A program made the translations under genes and the position numbers. Shown here piece after piece: positions 12,801 to 27,800 of a stretch of 64,000 nucleotides of DNA (position 1 is its first letter; every line of letters begins with the position of its first letter). The notes beneath the pieces were generated by a model. The model worked only from the letters and a program-made list of their open reading frames with translations, did not search any database and was not told the DNA's origin. Source of the DNA: Theobroma cacao (taxonomy: Eukaryota; Streptophyta; Magnoliopsida; Malvales; Malvaceae); the NCBI RefSeq assembly GCF_000208745.1, contig NC_030850.1, forward strand, positions 8,753,536-8,817,535, read 5' to 3'.

Positions 12801-15800
12801 AAACATGTAAAGCAATACCTCTGCATACATCATCATATACTCCAAATCATGTTCCTCATGAATATCTCTAAAACTCTAAGCTCCCTGCAGTTCTATATTA
12901 TTTTCGCCCACATTGCCCATAACTCTTTGAACGGTTTCTCTAATAACTACATTTTCAGCGGATTTTCTCTGAATTGTACTGGAGATGCAAAGGACCATGT
13001 GACTTAGATATTACCAGATTTTATGGGTTGTGTACTTCTTGTTTTGGTTGTTTCTCCCTCGCTTTTTTTTTTTTTTGAATTGTGCAATTTTCAGTTACTT
13101 GAGGATTTAAGCTTTGTATATGCAAATATTCTGAACCCAGGACTGTTTAAGTTGCTGGTCTAGTTAGTTGGATCTGTATGTGTAAATTATGATATGTATT
13201 TATAGGGTTTTCCTTCTGAGCAGTCCTTTGAATTGCAGGTATATGTTGCTGTATCATCGCTTGATGCTAACTTTTCTCTATCAATATATGAGTCAGTCAT
13301 TGCACTGGTAGTGCTTCTTAATATACAATGGTCAAGATCTGAACCTGCCATGCTGGAAAACCCAAATTCACTTAATACCGTATCAAGTCACCCGGGAGCT
13401 CCTCTTTTTGGTTTCAGTGTAACTGCAAACATCAAATCAGCCAATTTTCTTGTTGATCTTGCAAATGATGGAGAAAATAGCTCTTTCATCACGCTTGCTC
13501 TAAAAAATCTAGATGTGTGGTATGTTGGTTGCTGTTAATTTTCTTCTTAAACATGCAGTTGTGCTTTTCTCTCACCTGCTTGTGGATATAACTTTAGCCA
13601 CAGGTGCTTTGCAAATTGCTTGCATGTCTGATATCAAATTCTTTCTAAAAAGTTTGTCATTATATGAATTAGCTATGAAATTCACTTTCAAATTTTTTTA
13701 CTGAATGCTAGGTAGGTACATATGCTTTTTTCTGGAAATTAAATTTCTTATAATTGCAGGTATTCTCTTATCGACTATGAGAGGTGCTGGATCTGTTTGA
13801 AAGCAGTGGAGGTTACTGCACATACATTGAGTGGTGAAAACAATAACCATGTTTTATGCTCGCTTGGGGATGTATCTGCCTTAAATACTGCAAATCAGTA
13901 TGATATGGCCATTAAACTTGGTGATGCAAGTAATAACCTTTGTGAAAAGAATAAATCTACTGAGGCTTGTTTTCTTTTACACTATGAAGCTCATGGGAAC
14001 ATAGATTTCATAAATCACAAGTTCACAGTATACTTGAATAATGCTGACCTCCATTGCTACCCGTATATTTTTGGATTGTTGGTTGGGTTTTATGATAGAA
14101 TATGTTCATCAAGCCCATTTAATGCTGCTGAGAACTCTTTGGGCCCCACTTTTGATGCTCAAAGTACAAAAAAGATGCCAGGTTTTCAGTTCCAAAGGTT
14201 TGGTTTCTCAAACTTCTCTGAAATAGGAACATCTGATTATGCGAGCATATCGTTGGATTGTTTTCCATTTGTTACAATACATAATTCAGGTTCCCTTGGT
14301 AGCCCTGATAGTTCACTTCGTTATTCCATTCCCGACTGGAGGAAGTTATTTAATTTAAGAGATAAAAAATTAAGAAGCCCAAATTGCAATTTGAAGAAGG
14401 GGTCTAACCCTTTTCATCCCTCACCACTAAAATCCAAAATGGATATGGTTGCATTTCCTGTGTCAGGGAGTTCTACTGATGCAAATTTATATGCTATTGA
14501 CATCAATCTTTCAGGAGTTAAACTTCATTTCCATGATTCCTCTTGTATTGTTGGAACAATCACATTGCCAACCTCTAAATCTTCCATTAACATTTTTGAT
14601 GATTGTATGGATCTGGTTTCTTCCTCTGAAGGAGTGATTCTCACATCATCATGGTGGACCAATAATTTACATGAATTTTTGTGGGGTCCTTCATTACCAA
14701 ATCTTTCTCCAATCTTAAATATACGTGTGAGGAAAGGGAGTTTTGGATCGCTAAGTTCGCCGCTTGAAGTTAGCTTTGGAATTCAGCATGCATGTTGTAT
14801 TTTACCATTCCAATACTTGGCCATCATAATTGGTTACTTTTCACTGCCTGATTGGAGTTCAAAATCTAGTATGCAGCCTGTAAGCAAAAATATTGAGTCC
14901 ATGGATAGCCAAAGTGAGAATGCTATCATTTATAAGTTTGAGGTTCTGGAATCCACTTTGATTTTGCCTGTAGAAAGTGACGACCATCAGTTCCTGAAGA
15001 CAGAAATTCAGCAGCTATATGGTAGTTTCATTGATGAGTGTGCTTTAAGTGATGTATTGAAGGACATTCCACCTGAATATGTGGTTCCAGAAAATAAAGT
15101 TGCAAGAACAAATCATTGTCTAAATATTTTTGGACGAGATTTGTCTCTATCATTGTTGTTGTTTGAGGATGATCACATAACATTTATCCCAGGCAATAAA
15201 CCGAGAAATTTCTCTTTGATAACACCATTTAGTGCTGATGTTTGGATCAGAATACCTAGTGAAACAGAATCCTTTTCTGCAAGATCTTCTGATTCCACAT
15301 GTATCATGGCAAGGATTGGCATTTGTCAAGTTTTTGTTGATGGTAAGATCAATTAATCTCTATAGTTAAATTTCAATATGGAATAGTACTCTTCATTTTT
15401 TGTATTATTATTATTATCATTATTTTGTTCTATTGGTGTCGCTTGATGCATCTGTTGTTGTTCTTTTGGACAGATTTTTACTTCATTGGTGGATTTGAAG
15501 CATTATTGGAAATCATAGACCTGTTTTCCTTTGTTCAGGATGAGTCAAAAAGTTACATGTCTGATGTTTTACAGTTTCTACAGTCAAAGAGGTTGCGAAA
15601 GGAAAAAAGGGCAGTTTCACTTCTAGATTCTGCCATGACCTTTACTGAAGTCAGATGTTATGTTGAATCACTCTTGATACAATTGAATCGCTTGGGAAAA
15701 GACCTCATTTTACTGGAACCAATCGCTAAAGCTGAAATGAACTTTATTTGCTCCATGTCGCTGATAAATGAGACACCTAGAAGCTTGGATTTAAGTTTTT

Positions 15801-18800
15801 TCTCTTTAGCATTATCTTCATTGCTAAATTCGGTTATACTTGCACATTGCACTAATACTTGCTCAACCTCATTAGTTCTTGATCTTTCTCTCTCAAAATC
15901 TGATCAATGTCAAAGTGAATTCCGTATTGGTCTTCCTTCTCTTGATATCTGGCTGCATTGTTCAGAATGGACCGAGGTCCTTGACTTGTATAATTCCTAC
16001 GGGCGAAGAGTTGTCAAAACTGCAAAGTTGGATTCTTCATCAGGGAGTTTAGCTGTGAATACAATTTGTCCAGTTCAAAATGTATCAGAATCTGTTCCTC
16101 AAATTTCTGTTAAAAAGTCAGGTGCCTCAACTTATAGTGCGGCACTGAGCATGATGCAGGAAACAGTTGTTATTGTGAGGTCAGAAGATATTGGCATTAC
16201 ATTTCATCTTCCAATACATGTCACTAAAGAAGCATGTACTGAATTGGTGTTCAATGAAGAAGGGCCACAGAAAGTTCCATCTACTGGTATTGAAGGGAAG
16301 CATTGTAAACTTTTGACATTTACGATGCACAGCAAAAACAGTGAACTAATTATTTCTGGTAAAAATGCAAAGTTAAAGTGCATTTTGGACAAAACCGGTG
16401 GTACTGTGGGGTTTCAAGGCAATGAAAATGTCAATTCTTGGCCTCTCTTCCAGATATTTCAAGTTAGTGTGGAGACTGAGATATGCAATATTCAGGAAAA
16501 GCCAGTGCATTTCAATCTGGGGGTTCAATGTGAACGGCTAGACGTATGGCTTTCGCATCAAACATTCTTTTTCTTGCATGATGTAAGGTTTGATGTTCCT
16601 GGATCAAGATCTTCTCGGTATAACTTTGGAAGTATGGAATTTAAGATCCAGCTAAGGAAGGGTTCTCTTCTGCTATCTGATGGAAGGGTATCTTTATTAT
16701 TTTTTATCTGTTTGGCCTTTAAATTTTTATCTAGAACTTCAGAAGAGTGAATTAGTGTTATTGTTTGTGCTTTCCTCATTGTTGCAGTTTGCTTTTGTTT
16801 GAAAAAAGTTTCTGATGATGCAGTAATTAATGCTTTTGCTTGCCATCATCTTCTATACGACACAATTAAGCACTTGCCTTGACTCTGTCAGTAACTTTGC
16901 CTTTATTGTATGGAGTTTGCATGATGTGTTAGATGTGAAGATTAGCTGGTGTGGAAAAAGTGAAGATCATAATGTTCAAATTTCAGAGGATTAGAGAGAG
17001 GCATGAAATGCTTTTTACAAATGACATGTTATAAGAGATAATTAGGTTGTTTGGCTTTTTACAATTTGTAGCTGTCAAGATAGATTATGGATTTCCACTA
17101 GGCAGTTATCTCCATGTGCTTTATTTGCTTTTCTGTTTAACTAAAACTTTTATGTGCCATATATCACAAAAAAGAAAAATAAGAAGAGGAAAAAAATCAT
17201 TTTATGTGCTTGAGTTGGCTATTAGTCATACCACTTCATTTATATCTTCTGTCCTTCTCTTTAATATATTATATATATATTTTGGTTTTTTGCAGTGGAG
17301 TTGTAGTGGACCTCTTTTAGAAATTCTTCTCAGTAACTTCCTGTTATGTGCTAATATGACTCAAAACAGCATGGAGAGTGCAGTTGCATGTGATCTTCAA
17401 GTGAATTACAATAACATTCAGAAGGTATATTTGGCACGCAATTTGCATTACTGTTGTATTCTTTAACTTTAGCATGACTTAGATGCTAATTTTCTGCTTG
17501 CATTTGTTGTAGGTCTTCTGGGAGCCTTTTCTTGAGCCTTGGAAGTTTGAGATGGAGATAATTAGGAAAAAAGAGCTGAATGCTCTGCTAGACAACTCTA
17601 TTATTACTGATGTCCATCTCCTATCGACAGGACAGCTTAACTTCAACTTTACAGAATCCCTAATTGAGGTACATGGAGATCTTGTTTCCATTTTATGTTT
17701 TCATACTTGCTGGATCACCTTTCTGCTACACATTTGATAGGTTACTTACATGATTTAGGATGAGATAGGAAAATATAGGGGAAGAAAGGAAGAGAAAGAG
17801 GGTGAAAGCTGATGATAGAGGGGGATATCATAGGGAAAAGGGGAAGGAGCAGGGGGATTAGAAGTGGAGAAACTGAGATAAAATAGAGAGTTAGGATATA
17901 AGAGAGAATATGTGATTGCAACTATAATCCATTCATCATCAATATTGGTTACTGAAACTGAAATACATTAGTGATTAGACTACTTCCTGATCCAAACTCT
18001 TGGTAAACTAGAAAGACTTAATGATGTAGGTAATCTAAAACAGCCTAAAGTATATGTAAAATACAACTGCTCCCATAAATATAATGAAATCGGTAAAAAT
18101 TAACACCTAAAATAATTTAGTCCTTCAATTACCACATCATGTCCTGCATCATTTGGACATCAAATGGAAATTGAAAGCTCCAATTGTCTTTTGCATATCA
18201 CTGGAGGGTGTGAATTGTCATTCTTAAAATCACGTAAAAGAGGTATTCTTGCTAAGCATTGTAAATAATTGAATTATTGTCAAAGAGAATATGTAAACTG
18301 ATAGTTGCCATAGATATCTTTCATCTTGGTATTTTTACTGCTGTTGACGGTTGTGCACCATGGTCCAATTTATAAAGATCTTTTTAATCGGGCTTTTTTT
18401 TTTTTGAAAGTTAATCTTTTTAATCAGTTGTATAATGATCTGGGTCGCATAAGATTAAAATATCTTTTTTGATCAAGGTGCAGTGTCTTTCTTAAGATAT
18501 TATTACCAGACAAATGTCATTGTCTATTTCATTGTGTGTAGATCTTAGCTATTAATTTATAATGTCAATGCTTACTTCTTTACAAAAACATTTATAGACT
18601 GTTTTCAGGACAATTGAAATGCTTAAGGATGCCTGGGGGTTTGTGGAACAAGATTTTTCTGAAAAGCAAAGATATCTAAATCCTCAGCTCACTGAAAATG
18701 TATCTGGAGGAAGATATGCTCCCTATATACTTCAAAATCTGACTTCTTCGCCTCTAGTATATCGGGTTTATCAAGGACTGGCTGATTCTGATCAGTTTGA

Positions 18801-21800
18801 TGTCTCAAAAGAAAAGGATGGAAAAATTGTGCAGCCTGGTGCTGCTGTTCCAATTTATCTTAATGACACTCCAGTGGAACAACTTTTTGGTTATCGGCCT
18901 ACTTGTTCTTCTGACAATCTCACTGAGAGGCAATCAAATGGGGTGGCTCATCATTTAATGACTATTCAGCTCGATGGCATGTCTGTGCCTTCTGCTTCTG
19001 TTTCAATGGATCTTGTTGGACTTACATATTTTGAAGTTGATTTTTCAAATACTTCACAGTACAACGTAAACACGAAAGAAAATGGTGTAGTTGATGCCAA
19101 GAATGGTTTTGTTGTCCCTGTTGTGTTTGATGTTTCAATGCTGCGATATAGCAAGCTAATACGATTGTACTCAACGGTATGTATATGAGCAAATAGAATC
19201 ATCAATTTTTCAATTTTCAGTTATTTGTTGGTTTCTCCTAATGCCTTTTAATTTCAGGTGATAATTCTAAATGCCACTTCAATGCCATTGGAACTACGGT
19301 TTGATATTCCATTTGGTATATCACCAAAGGTGTGGACAAAGCTATTGTTTGAATCCTATAAATCATTTTTTATGTATTCCCCTCTTTATCTTTTCATTAA
19401 GTATGTCCTTGTATTGGTTATTGCAGATACTAGACCCAGTGTATCCTGGTCAAGAGTTCCCACTGCCCCTCCATTTGGCTGAAGCCGGTCGCATGCGGTG
19501 GCGTCCACTTGGAAATTCTTACCTGTGGAGTGAAGCACACAATGTCTCTGATCTTCTCTCCTCAGAAAGCAAAATTGGATTTCTCAGGTCTTTTGTATGT
19601 TATCCATCTCATCCAAGCAGTGACCCATTTCGCTGTTGCTTATCACTTCAGCACATTAGCTTACCTGCAGCTGACAGACTAAAGAAGAGCCCAGTGAGTC
19701 ATGTTGATCATACTCTAAACCAGTCAATTCAAAGTTGCAGTAAAATGCTAAATGGTCAGGGCAAGTCAAAAAATCGATTTATTCATCAAATGACTCTAAG
19801 CACTCCGTTAGTCATTAACAACTATCTTCCTGAGGCAATATCATTGACAATTGAAAGTGGTGGAATTACTCGTACTACTTTGCTTTCAAAGGTTAGTATT
19901 TCATTGTTCCACCATGTCTTAAGGTGGATAGATGTAGTTTTGTGCATTTTTTTGTCTTATTAGTATACGATGCTATGAAGTAATTTGAAAACATATGCCT
20001 GTCTTTTCAGGTAGTCACTTTCTTTCATCATGTTGATCTTTCACATGACTTGTTACTGGAGTTCAGTATGCATGGATATAGACCTTCAGTCATTAAGTTT
20101 CCTCGTACAGAAACATTCAGTAGCACTGCTAAGTTCAGTGGGACGAAGTTCTGTCAGTCTGAAACCATGACCTTTGATCCTGATATGTGTAATGGTAATT
20201 AATGTCTGTTGTTGATTTTCTACATAATTATATCCTTTTAACTAATTTTTTTGATAGTGTCTCTGTTGCTTTTTTGTTCAAGGCGCAATTTATGTAACTG
20301 TGGAAAAGATGATGGATGCTTTCTCTGGTGCTCGAGAACTTTTCATCTATGTTCCCTTTCTGTTATATAACTGCACAGCATTCCCACTTATTATTTCAGA
20401 GTTCACCAATGAAATGGATGGAACTGTCTGTACTTTACCTTCCTGCTACAATCAAGTTGATGACGAACTGTTTCAAGGCAGAAGAGATGGTCTCAGCCTT
20501 TTATTGTCTGACCAACATTCATATGTTGGGGCTCCACAAATTGACAATTTGGGCTGTTCATTGTTGAAAGATCACATTGTTTCAACTAGAAAAACCGTTG
20601 ATCCACTGTTTGGAAGATTTTTAAAAAATCCCTTGATTTCATTTTCTCAGAAGCAAACTGACCAACATGATTTGGTGGACCAGAAAACTTCTTCAAATAT
20701 TCTGAAGAATCAATTGTGTTCAAGCACTCAGTCATTGTCAGGGAATAATGACTATGTGGAGAAAGAGTGTGGAATGGTTAAGGCATGCATATTTTCTCCT
20801 CATAATATTTCTGCTGCAAGTGAAATTGTCGTTTGCATAGGTAATTGTCATCATGGACATATTTCAGAAAATATACCTAATTCTCCATGGTCAGGGCCCT
20901 TTCCTCTTGTTCCACCAAGTGGTTCAACGACTGTTCTTGTTCGACAGCCATCATCAAATGCAACGTTTATATTATCTGTCACATCTAGTGCTATTGCTGG
21001 ACCATTTGCTGGGAGGACACGGGCCATTACTTTTCAGCCGAGGTAATGATTTGATAAGAATGCAAAAAGAAGTGCTGTCCCCAGTCATATTACTATTATT
21101 TTTTCAACGCACTCTATATTTATATCTTTGTTACAATTGTTTGCTTGTGCAGATATGTCATCAGTAATGCATGCAGCAAGGACATTTATTATAAGCAGAA
21201 GGGAACTGATATTGTCTATCATTTGGGTGTGGGGCAACATTCACAGCTTCACTGGACAGATACAACAAGGTACTTTGCCATTTTTGTGTTGAATGGTGTT
21301 ATTCTACATCAATTAAGCTTGAGTCTGCTGTGGCTTTATATTCAAGTATGGCCTCTATATCTATTGCAAATTGGTTTTTAGGTTGGTTTCCATCCTAAAA
21401 TTTACCTTGATATCGGAGCAGGCTTTGCCTCCACCCCCTTTTGTTGGGCCCCTTGTTGATAGGCTTTTTATGCCTAAATGTGATTTCCAAGCCACATGAT
21501 AGGCCTGTTAAGTATGTCACACTATATGTACTGTCCCTACATGTGAAGAGGATGTTAAAGTGGTGATGAGTCCCACATTGATTAAATTTGGGGTAGGCAC
21601 ATACATGTAACCAGGGCTTCTCCACTTCTTACCAATTGGTTTTAGGTCGAATGCTTAACATGGTATCAGAGCTAAGGTTTCGCTACTTGTTATTGTTCTT
21701 GTTGCCCTAAGATTTATTTGTCCACGTCGTAGGCCTATTCGTTTCAGTAATTTGTAATTGCCCTACACATGAGGGGGAGTAATGAGTGGTGTTATCACTC

Positions 21801-24800
21801 ATCGGTGAAGTATTCAGTTGGTCATGTCTTTATATTCAAGCTGGGCCTTGCTATTTATTGCCAACTGGTTTTAGGTTGGATGCCTATCCTAAAATTTGAC
21901 ATTTTGTTCATAAGATGCAATTTCTACAACATGAACAAATCTTAGTGCTTGTTTCAAGGAATCTGAGATTCCCTCTGGCATTAGATTTATGAGAATTTGA
22001 TGCTTAGGAGTAATATATCCATATGGTATAGTCTTTCTTTATGTGTTTTGAATTGTGTCATTTTCCTGGAAACCCTGGTATATTTGATAACCTGTTTGGT
22101 TTGCTGGGAATATTCAAATAATATGATAGTATTTTCCCCACTTCTTTTGGTAAAAGTTGCCCTTGCTGGCTAACTCTAAAAAATGTGTCATGAGAGCAAC
22201 TTCCATTCTTTGCAATATGCTATACTTGACTTAAAGTAATAACAAGAAGACCATTGAAGATGTAAAACCAAGTAAAAGTATTGATGACTGAACATTAAAC
22301 CAACGAATAAAGCCACAAAGCGATGTGTTTTACTACTACCCCTAACAGCTAAAACTGCAAAGCAAGCTGTTCTTGAAGGCAAAGTGAGGAAAGTAGCTGG
22401 TTTGCAGACCCGCTTGTATGTCCTCACTGTTCATAGGCCCTCTATCTTCAATCACCTCATCAATAATCTCATATTTGTAATGAACAGTTTGCCATCTTTG
22501 CAATGCAAACACTTACTTATCAAGCTTTTTTATGGTATTGAAAATTGATCTTCCCCTGGATCATCAAAACTTGCTATACTTGTTCCCCTACTTGGGGGGC
22601 CCCAGAGTTGCATTTGTTGATTGGGTTTTTAGGAGGTAATAGTAGCATCTTCCGTGTATGGGAGTTAACATGACTTAACCATGAATACTTCTGAAAAAAT
22701 GGATCCTGGTTGAGTCAAGAGTCTCAAGACTTCTATGTGAGTCAATCAAAATTTACAATGCTTTATTTGGCTTAAAGAAGAGAGGGGTGTGAGAGGTGGG
22801 GGAAGGAGTATCATTAAGTCACTGGTTTTAATTAGAATGGGGTGATGATTTATATAACAGGTTTGTCTACTTACATTTTTTAAGTTCTTGGTTATAACTT
22901 ATAAAACTATGATACATTATCTTTCGTCCCTCTGTCTCTTGCTTATTCCGTTTCTATCTGTTGCAGGGAGTTATTGATTTCCATGCTTTTTGATGAACCT
23001 GGCTGGCAATGGTCTGGCAGCTTCTTGCCAGATCATCTTGGTGACACTCAAGTGAAAACAAGGAACTATGCTTCTGGTGCCATGAATATGATTCGGGTGG
23101 AGGTACAGAATGCTGATGTTTCCGTCAGGGATGAGATTGTTGGAAGCCTCCAGGGGAGTTCTGGAACAAACTTGATTCTCTTATCAGAGGATGATACAGG
23201 ATATATGCCATACAGAATTGATAATTTCTCAAAGGAGGTTGGTACCTGTTTGATTAGTGTTCTATTGTACTCTTAGCTGATTGCTTTATAGTTGTTAATT
23301 ATTGGTTTTCGATATTTTTGTGACCTTTTAATTTATCAGATACCAACTGTTATTTTTAATCAGTTCAATAAGTAATGGTCTGCATGGACCAAATACTTAA
23401 TCTATATGTTGCCTGCTATGTGCATGCCAGCTTTGCTAAGCCTGTTCAAATTGTTCAACTGCATGCTTTACTTATGTGCTGTTAGACAATATCTCTGTGC
23501 AAAGATTTTTGTTTTATATTATTTTGTACATTTTTTTTTGTGAGCTAAATGTATCCAACCTTTTTTATTATTATTTCTCTTTTCCTTTGGTTAGGGGTTA
23601 TATTTGTGATATATTCTATTTTAAAGATAAAATGCACTAAGAACCTAAACCCTAATACAAAGCGTAGAATATCATATATAACTCAAACGTCTTACTACTT
23701 AAAAAAAACCTAAATACATATATAATAACCCTAAATCTACAATTATATATATATATATTTGGTCTGGGGTGATCACCTCAAAATCCATGGTGATTTGCGC
23801 TTGGTGATTAGATCACCGTGTTTGGTAAGGACTCGCTAATCTTATGTGGTGTTGATCTAAGATCACTGAAGTGATTGGATAACTACCTTGAAGGGTGATT
23901 TAATTCCCATCCAATAAGGTGGGAAACTTTTTGCATCAAGTGAAGTTATATGTAAAATTAATTATGGATAATATTACACTTTTAATGTATGAACAGACAC
24001 TTGTTTTCTTGCAAAAATTGTAATTATTTTTATATAGTAAATAGTTGCCTTTTTCAAAATAATATTCTTTGTACCAAACTCAAAAGTACATTACGTGCTT
24101 TTCTTTGCTTTTTTTATGTTATATATAATTTTTTTTCTCAGCAAATTTATTATCATTTTAGTTGATTTAGTTTCATATCTCATTCATTCAAAGATTTTTA
24201 TGTAATTAGTATTTTAGAAGTTAATTTATTTATTGATAGATATATTTTTCATAATTGTTGATTAAATTATTTAATTATATCTTTATAAAAAATAAAATAT
24301 TTATAGTTTACTAATTGTTATCTTTATTCCATATTCAAATTACTATTATCATTTTTAACTATTGTGGTTATCTTGGTATTTTAAATAAATTTTTTTTGAG
24401 TTTTATATGATACCATAAATGTAATCTCTAATCCAAGTGATTAATAATTTGTTAACCAAACATGATAATCTTAAATATCCCTTGATAAAGATCACCATAG
24501 TAATAAGATCACCTTGGCAATTAAATCACCATGGTGATCTTGAAAATGATGCCAAACGCTAAATACCTTCTTTGCATTCTGCATTACCCATTTCGACATC
24601 TTTTATCATTATTTGTAAGAGTTTTCTATGATGTTTTTGCTTCATTGTAGAGACTAAGGATTTACCAACAAAGGTGTGAATCACTTGACACCATTGTTCA
24701 CCCATACACGTCCTGCCCTTATGCATGGGATGAACCCTACTATCCTCATCGTGTCACTATTGAGGTATGCCTGCTTACCTTTTTGTTCCTTTTAGAAGTG

Positions 24801-27800
24801 TTAAACTGTAAGGTATTGCTTGCTAAGAAATCTTTGTTTGAGAAATGAAGGTGCCAGGAGAGCGAATTGTGGGTTCTTTTTCTCTAGATGATTTGAAAGA
24901 GTACATGCCTGTACATCTACAGTCAACTTCTGAGGTACATAATTCTGCTATTAAATTTATTGCTTTAATTAGGACTGGTCTAAGGATATTCGAGTAGATA
25001 TGCAAACTTTATATGTGCTCTGAGTCGGCTGGTAAAGGAGAAGGATTATATAATGCAGATGATACTCTCCAAGGATTGAACCCTCTGCAGTAACTTGTCT
25101 TTTATGGTCATTTTGCTCCAGCATACGAATTTACAACTTCATAATATAACATTATCCTAGTTTCATGCTATATCTAATCAATATAGCAGCATTAGAAGTG
25201 TAGTCTGAAGATGAATATAATTTTATGATGTATTTGGGAGGTTAAAATACTAAAAAAAGCCCTTCTACTTAAACAAAATTTTAAAATAAGCTCTTATTCT
25301 TCTATTGTACCCAATTGAGCTCTTAAAGAATTATTTCTATTTAATTGAGCCCTTATTTGGATGGAAATCGTTCAAATTCATTACCTCTGCCATATCAATT
25401 TCTATGTGGCATCTTTGTGGTTGAGTTGTGCTTATGTGGCACCAACATGGCAAAAATAAAATAAATTTTCAAACATTAAAAAGTTAAATAATTACATGAC
25501 TTATATATATATATAATAATTTAATTATTTTATTTTACAATATTATTTGACATTACTTAAAACTAATTAAGTTGAAAATATTTAAATTTTAAAAAGTGAG
25601 AAGGAGAAGGGAATGAGAAAATGAAGAGAAGAAAAAAAAAGAATATATTTAAAATTAAGAATTTAAATTAATCATATTTAAAATTAAAGTTAAAATATAT
25701 TGACATTTTTATTGTTATTTTTTGAGTTAGTTTACTTTTTTTAAATATCAAATTAGGAAAGAAGATCGGAAAGCATGTAATCTATGAAATGCTCTTCATT
25801 TTGTAAGGGAACTTCTGTAGACACTTTTATAACGGCCAAGTTCTGAGTTAACTATAACATTCACTGGCTTTTTAGAAATTCATAAAATATTGTATAGTCA
25901 AGAGAATATAAAATGAAAACTTGCAAACTGGCTATGTGATAGGTAATATTACAAGGCTGGATTTAGTGCACCAAGTGATATGATTCTGGTGGTTCTTTTT
26001 TTCAAATATTTCTTCTGAGATGGGTTTTTTTTTTTTTTTAATATCTAACATAAGCAATTCAAGGTTATTAGTTTCCTTGCTACTCCTAAATCCTGATTTA
26101 CATACACAATTTGGTCTAATGCTAAATTTTGCCTACAGAAGCCGGAGAGGATGTTGCTTTTATCTGTACGTGCTGAGGGTGCAACAAAGGTGTGTTTCTC
26201 ATGGTTAGGTGCATTGAGCTGGATTTTTCTCATTTGTTTACTTAAAAACTGAGTTTCCTGTTTCAGGTTCTCAGCATTATTGATTCAACTTATCATATTC
26301 TGAAAGACATGGAGGATCACAGTACCATCAGGTTCCAAGAAAAACAAAAACAAGAGGAGAAACAGGAGAAATCTGTTGATTATAAGGAGAAATTTTCACT
26401 TACTATTCCTTACATGGGTATTTCCTTGGTTAATTCTTATCCGCAGGTTAGTCAATACAAAATTAGTAGATTTTTGTTCAGATTTAAAGAGAGACTCAAC
26501 ATCTATTAAGCTTTCCTCTTTATTTTGCAGGAACTGCTTTTTGCCTCTGCAAAAAATATAAAAATTGATTTGCTTCAGAGCGTGGACCACCAAAAGCTTT
26601 CTTTTCAGATCTCTTCACTGCAAATAGATAATCAACTGCATAATACCCCTTATCCTGTTATCCTTTCCTTTAATAGTGACTACAGAAGCCACCAAGTTGG
26701 CCAGATAACTAAGGATGATGGCCCAAAATCTAAAGCTGAAAGAGGATTACAAATTTCTTCTGACTCTTCGTTTGAACCTGTATTCTACCTAGCTGTGGCA
26801 AAGTGGAGGAGGAAAGATGTTTCATTGGTTTCATTTGAATATATAAGCTTAAGGTGTTGTTTGCAGAATCATGTGCATTGTAATAGTCTATTTTATTTAT
26901 AGTAGCTTCAGTGCTTATCCTGGTATATTAATCACTTGCAGAGTGGCAGATTTTTGCCTTGAGCTTGAGCAGGAAGTGATACTGAGCTTGCTTTACTTCT
27001 TCAAAGCTGTCTCTCCAGGTCTTCAGAGTCAAGTCTTGCCATTTTCTGATCCTATATACAATGTGGGCTTTGCGCATGGTCAAACATGTGAGCATGTGAA
27101 AGCAAGAGAACAGCTACATGGAACTGGTACTCCTGTGCTCAGTAAAAGTGATGAAACTGGTGGATTATTACCTTTAATAGTTCCACTAGGAGCTCCTTGG
27201 CAGCAAATTCACCTTTTGGCCAGAAGACACAGGAAGATTTATGTGGAATCATTTGATTTGGCTCCTATAAAGTTTACTCTGAGGTAGAACCAATAACTTT
27301 ATCTCTAGTGGAATTGCTTTCTTTTTATTCAGTTCAAGTTCTTACTTTAACACCTATATATTGACAGACATGATGTTTTGGTTTCAACAGCTTTTCTAGT
27401 TCTCCTTGGATGCTTAGGAATGGGGTTCTTACATCAGGAGAATCTCTTATCCATGTGAGTATCTATTATCTGAAGTGCTAGAATTATCTAAGGTTGTGTA
27501 TTACAGAAGATAAGTCTTAGACAAAAAAATGGCATGGTTATCAAAACGAGACTGTTCCAAGCTTAATTAGGGCAATGGAGACCTGATCACTTGGCTGATG
27601 AGGATTTCCAGTAATTGGGAAACATGGTCAAATCTTATGTGACTTTGATTTATTTGGTTAGTTCCTCCCCTCTTTAATTTAGCCAAATGTTGGGGAAAGG
27701 ACTTGTGCTTCACGCCTTGACACTTAAGAAGGGTTGGACTTAACAAGTATACTTCTTCACATTAATTTTACATGCACAAATGCATAGATATGGTATATTT

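Larger units (their letters stand above)
21153..23237 (+). other. SHR-BD (VPS13 adaptor-binding) segment of the VPS13-like protein
   Basis: The two exons 21153-21269 and 22967-23237 encode a segment starting [18 protein letters not shown] and including [20 protein letters not shown]. This is the recognisable core of the SHR-BD domain (formerly DUF1162), the region that in other VPS13 proteins docks to membrane adaptors. The domain name comes from SHRUBBY. The exons are split by a 1.7-kb intron that holds the tandem TRIM. Confidence 0.75.

Noticed and set aside
22188..22427. Minus-strand 79-codon ORF in the VPS13 intron
   Set aside because: No recognisable domain, composition like surrounding intron, no promoter or splice context.
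23636..23735. CCCTAAACCC/ACCCTAAA strings suggestive of telomeric repeats
   Set aside because: Only isolated, imperfect units occur; no tandem array of the plant telomere heptamer.
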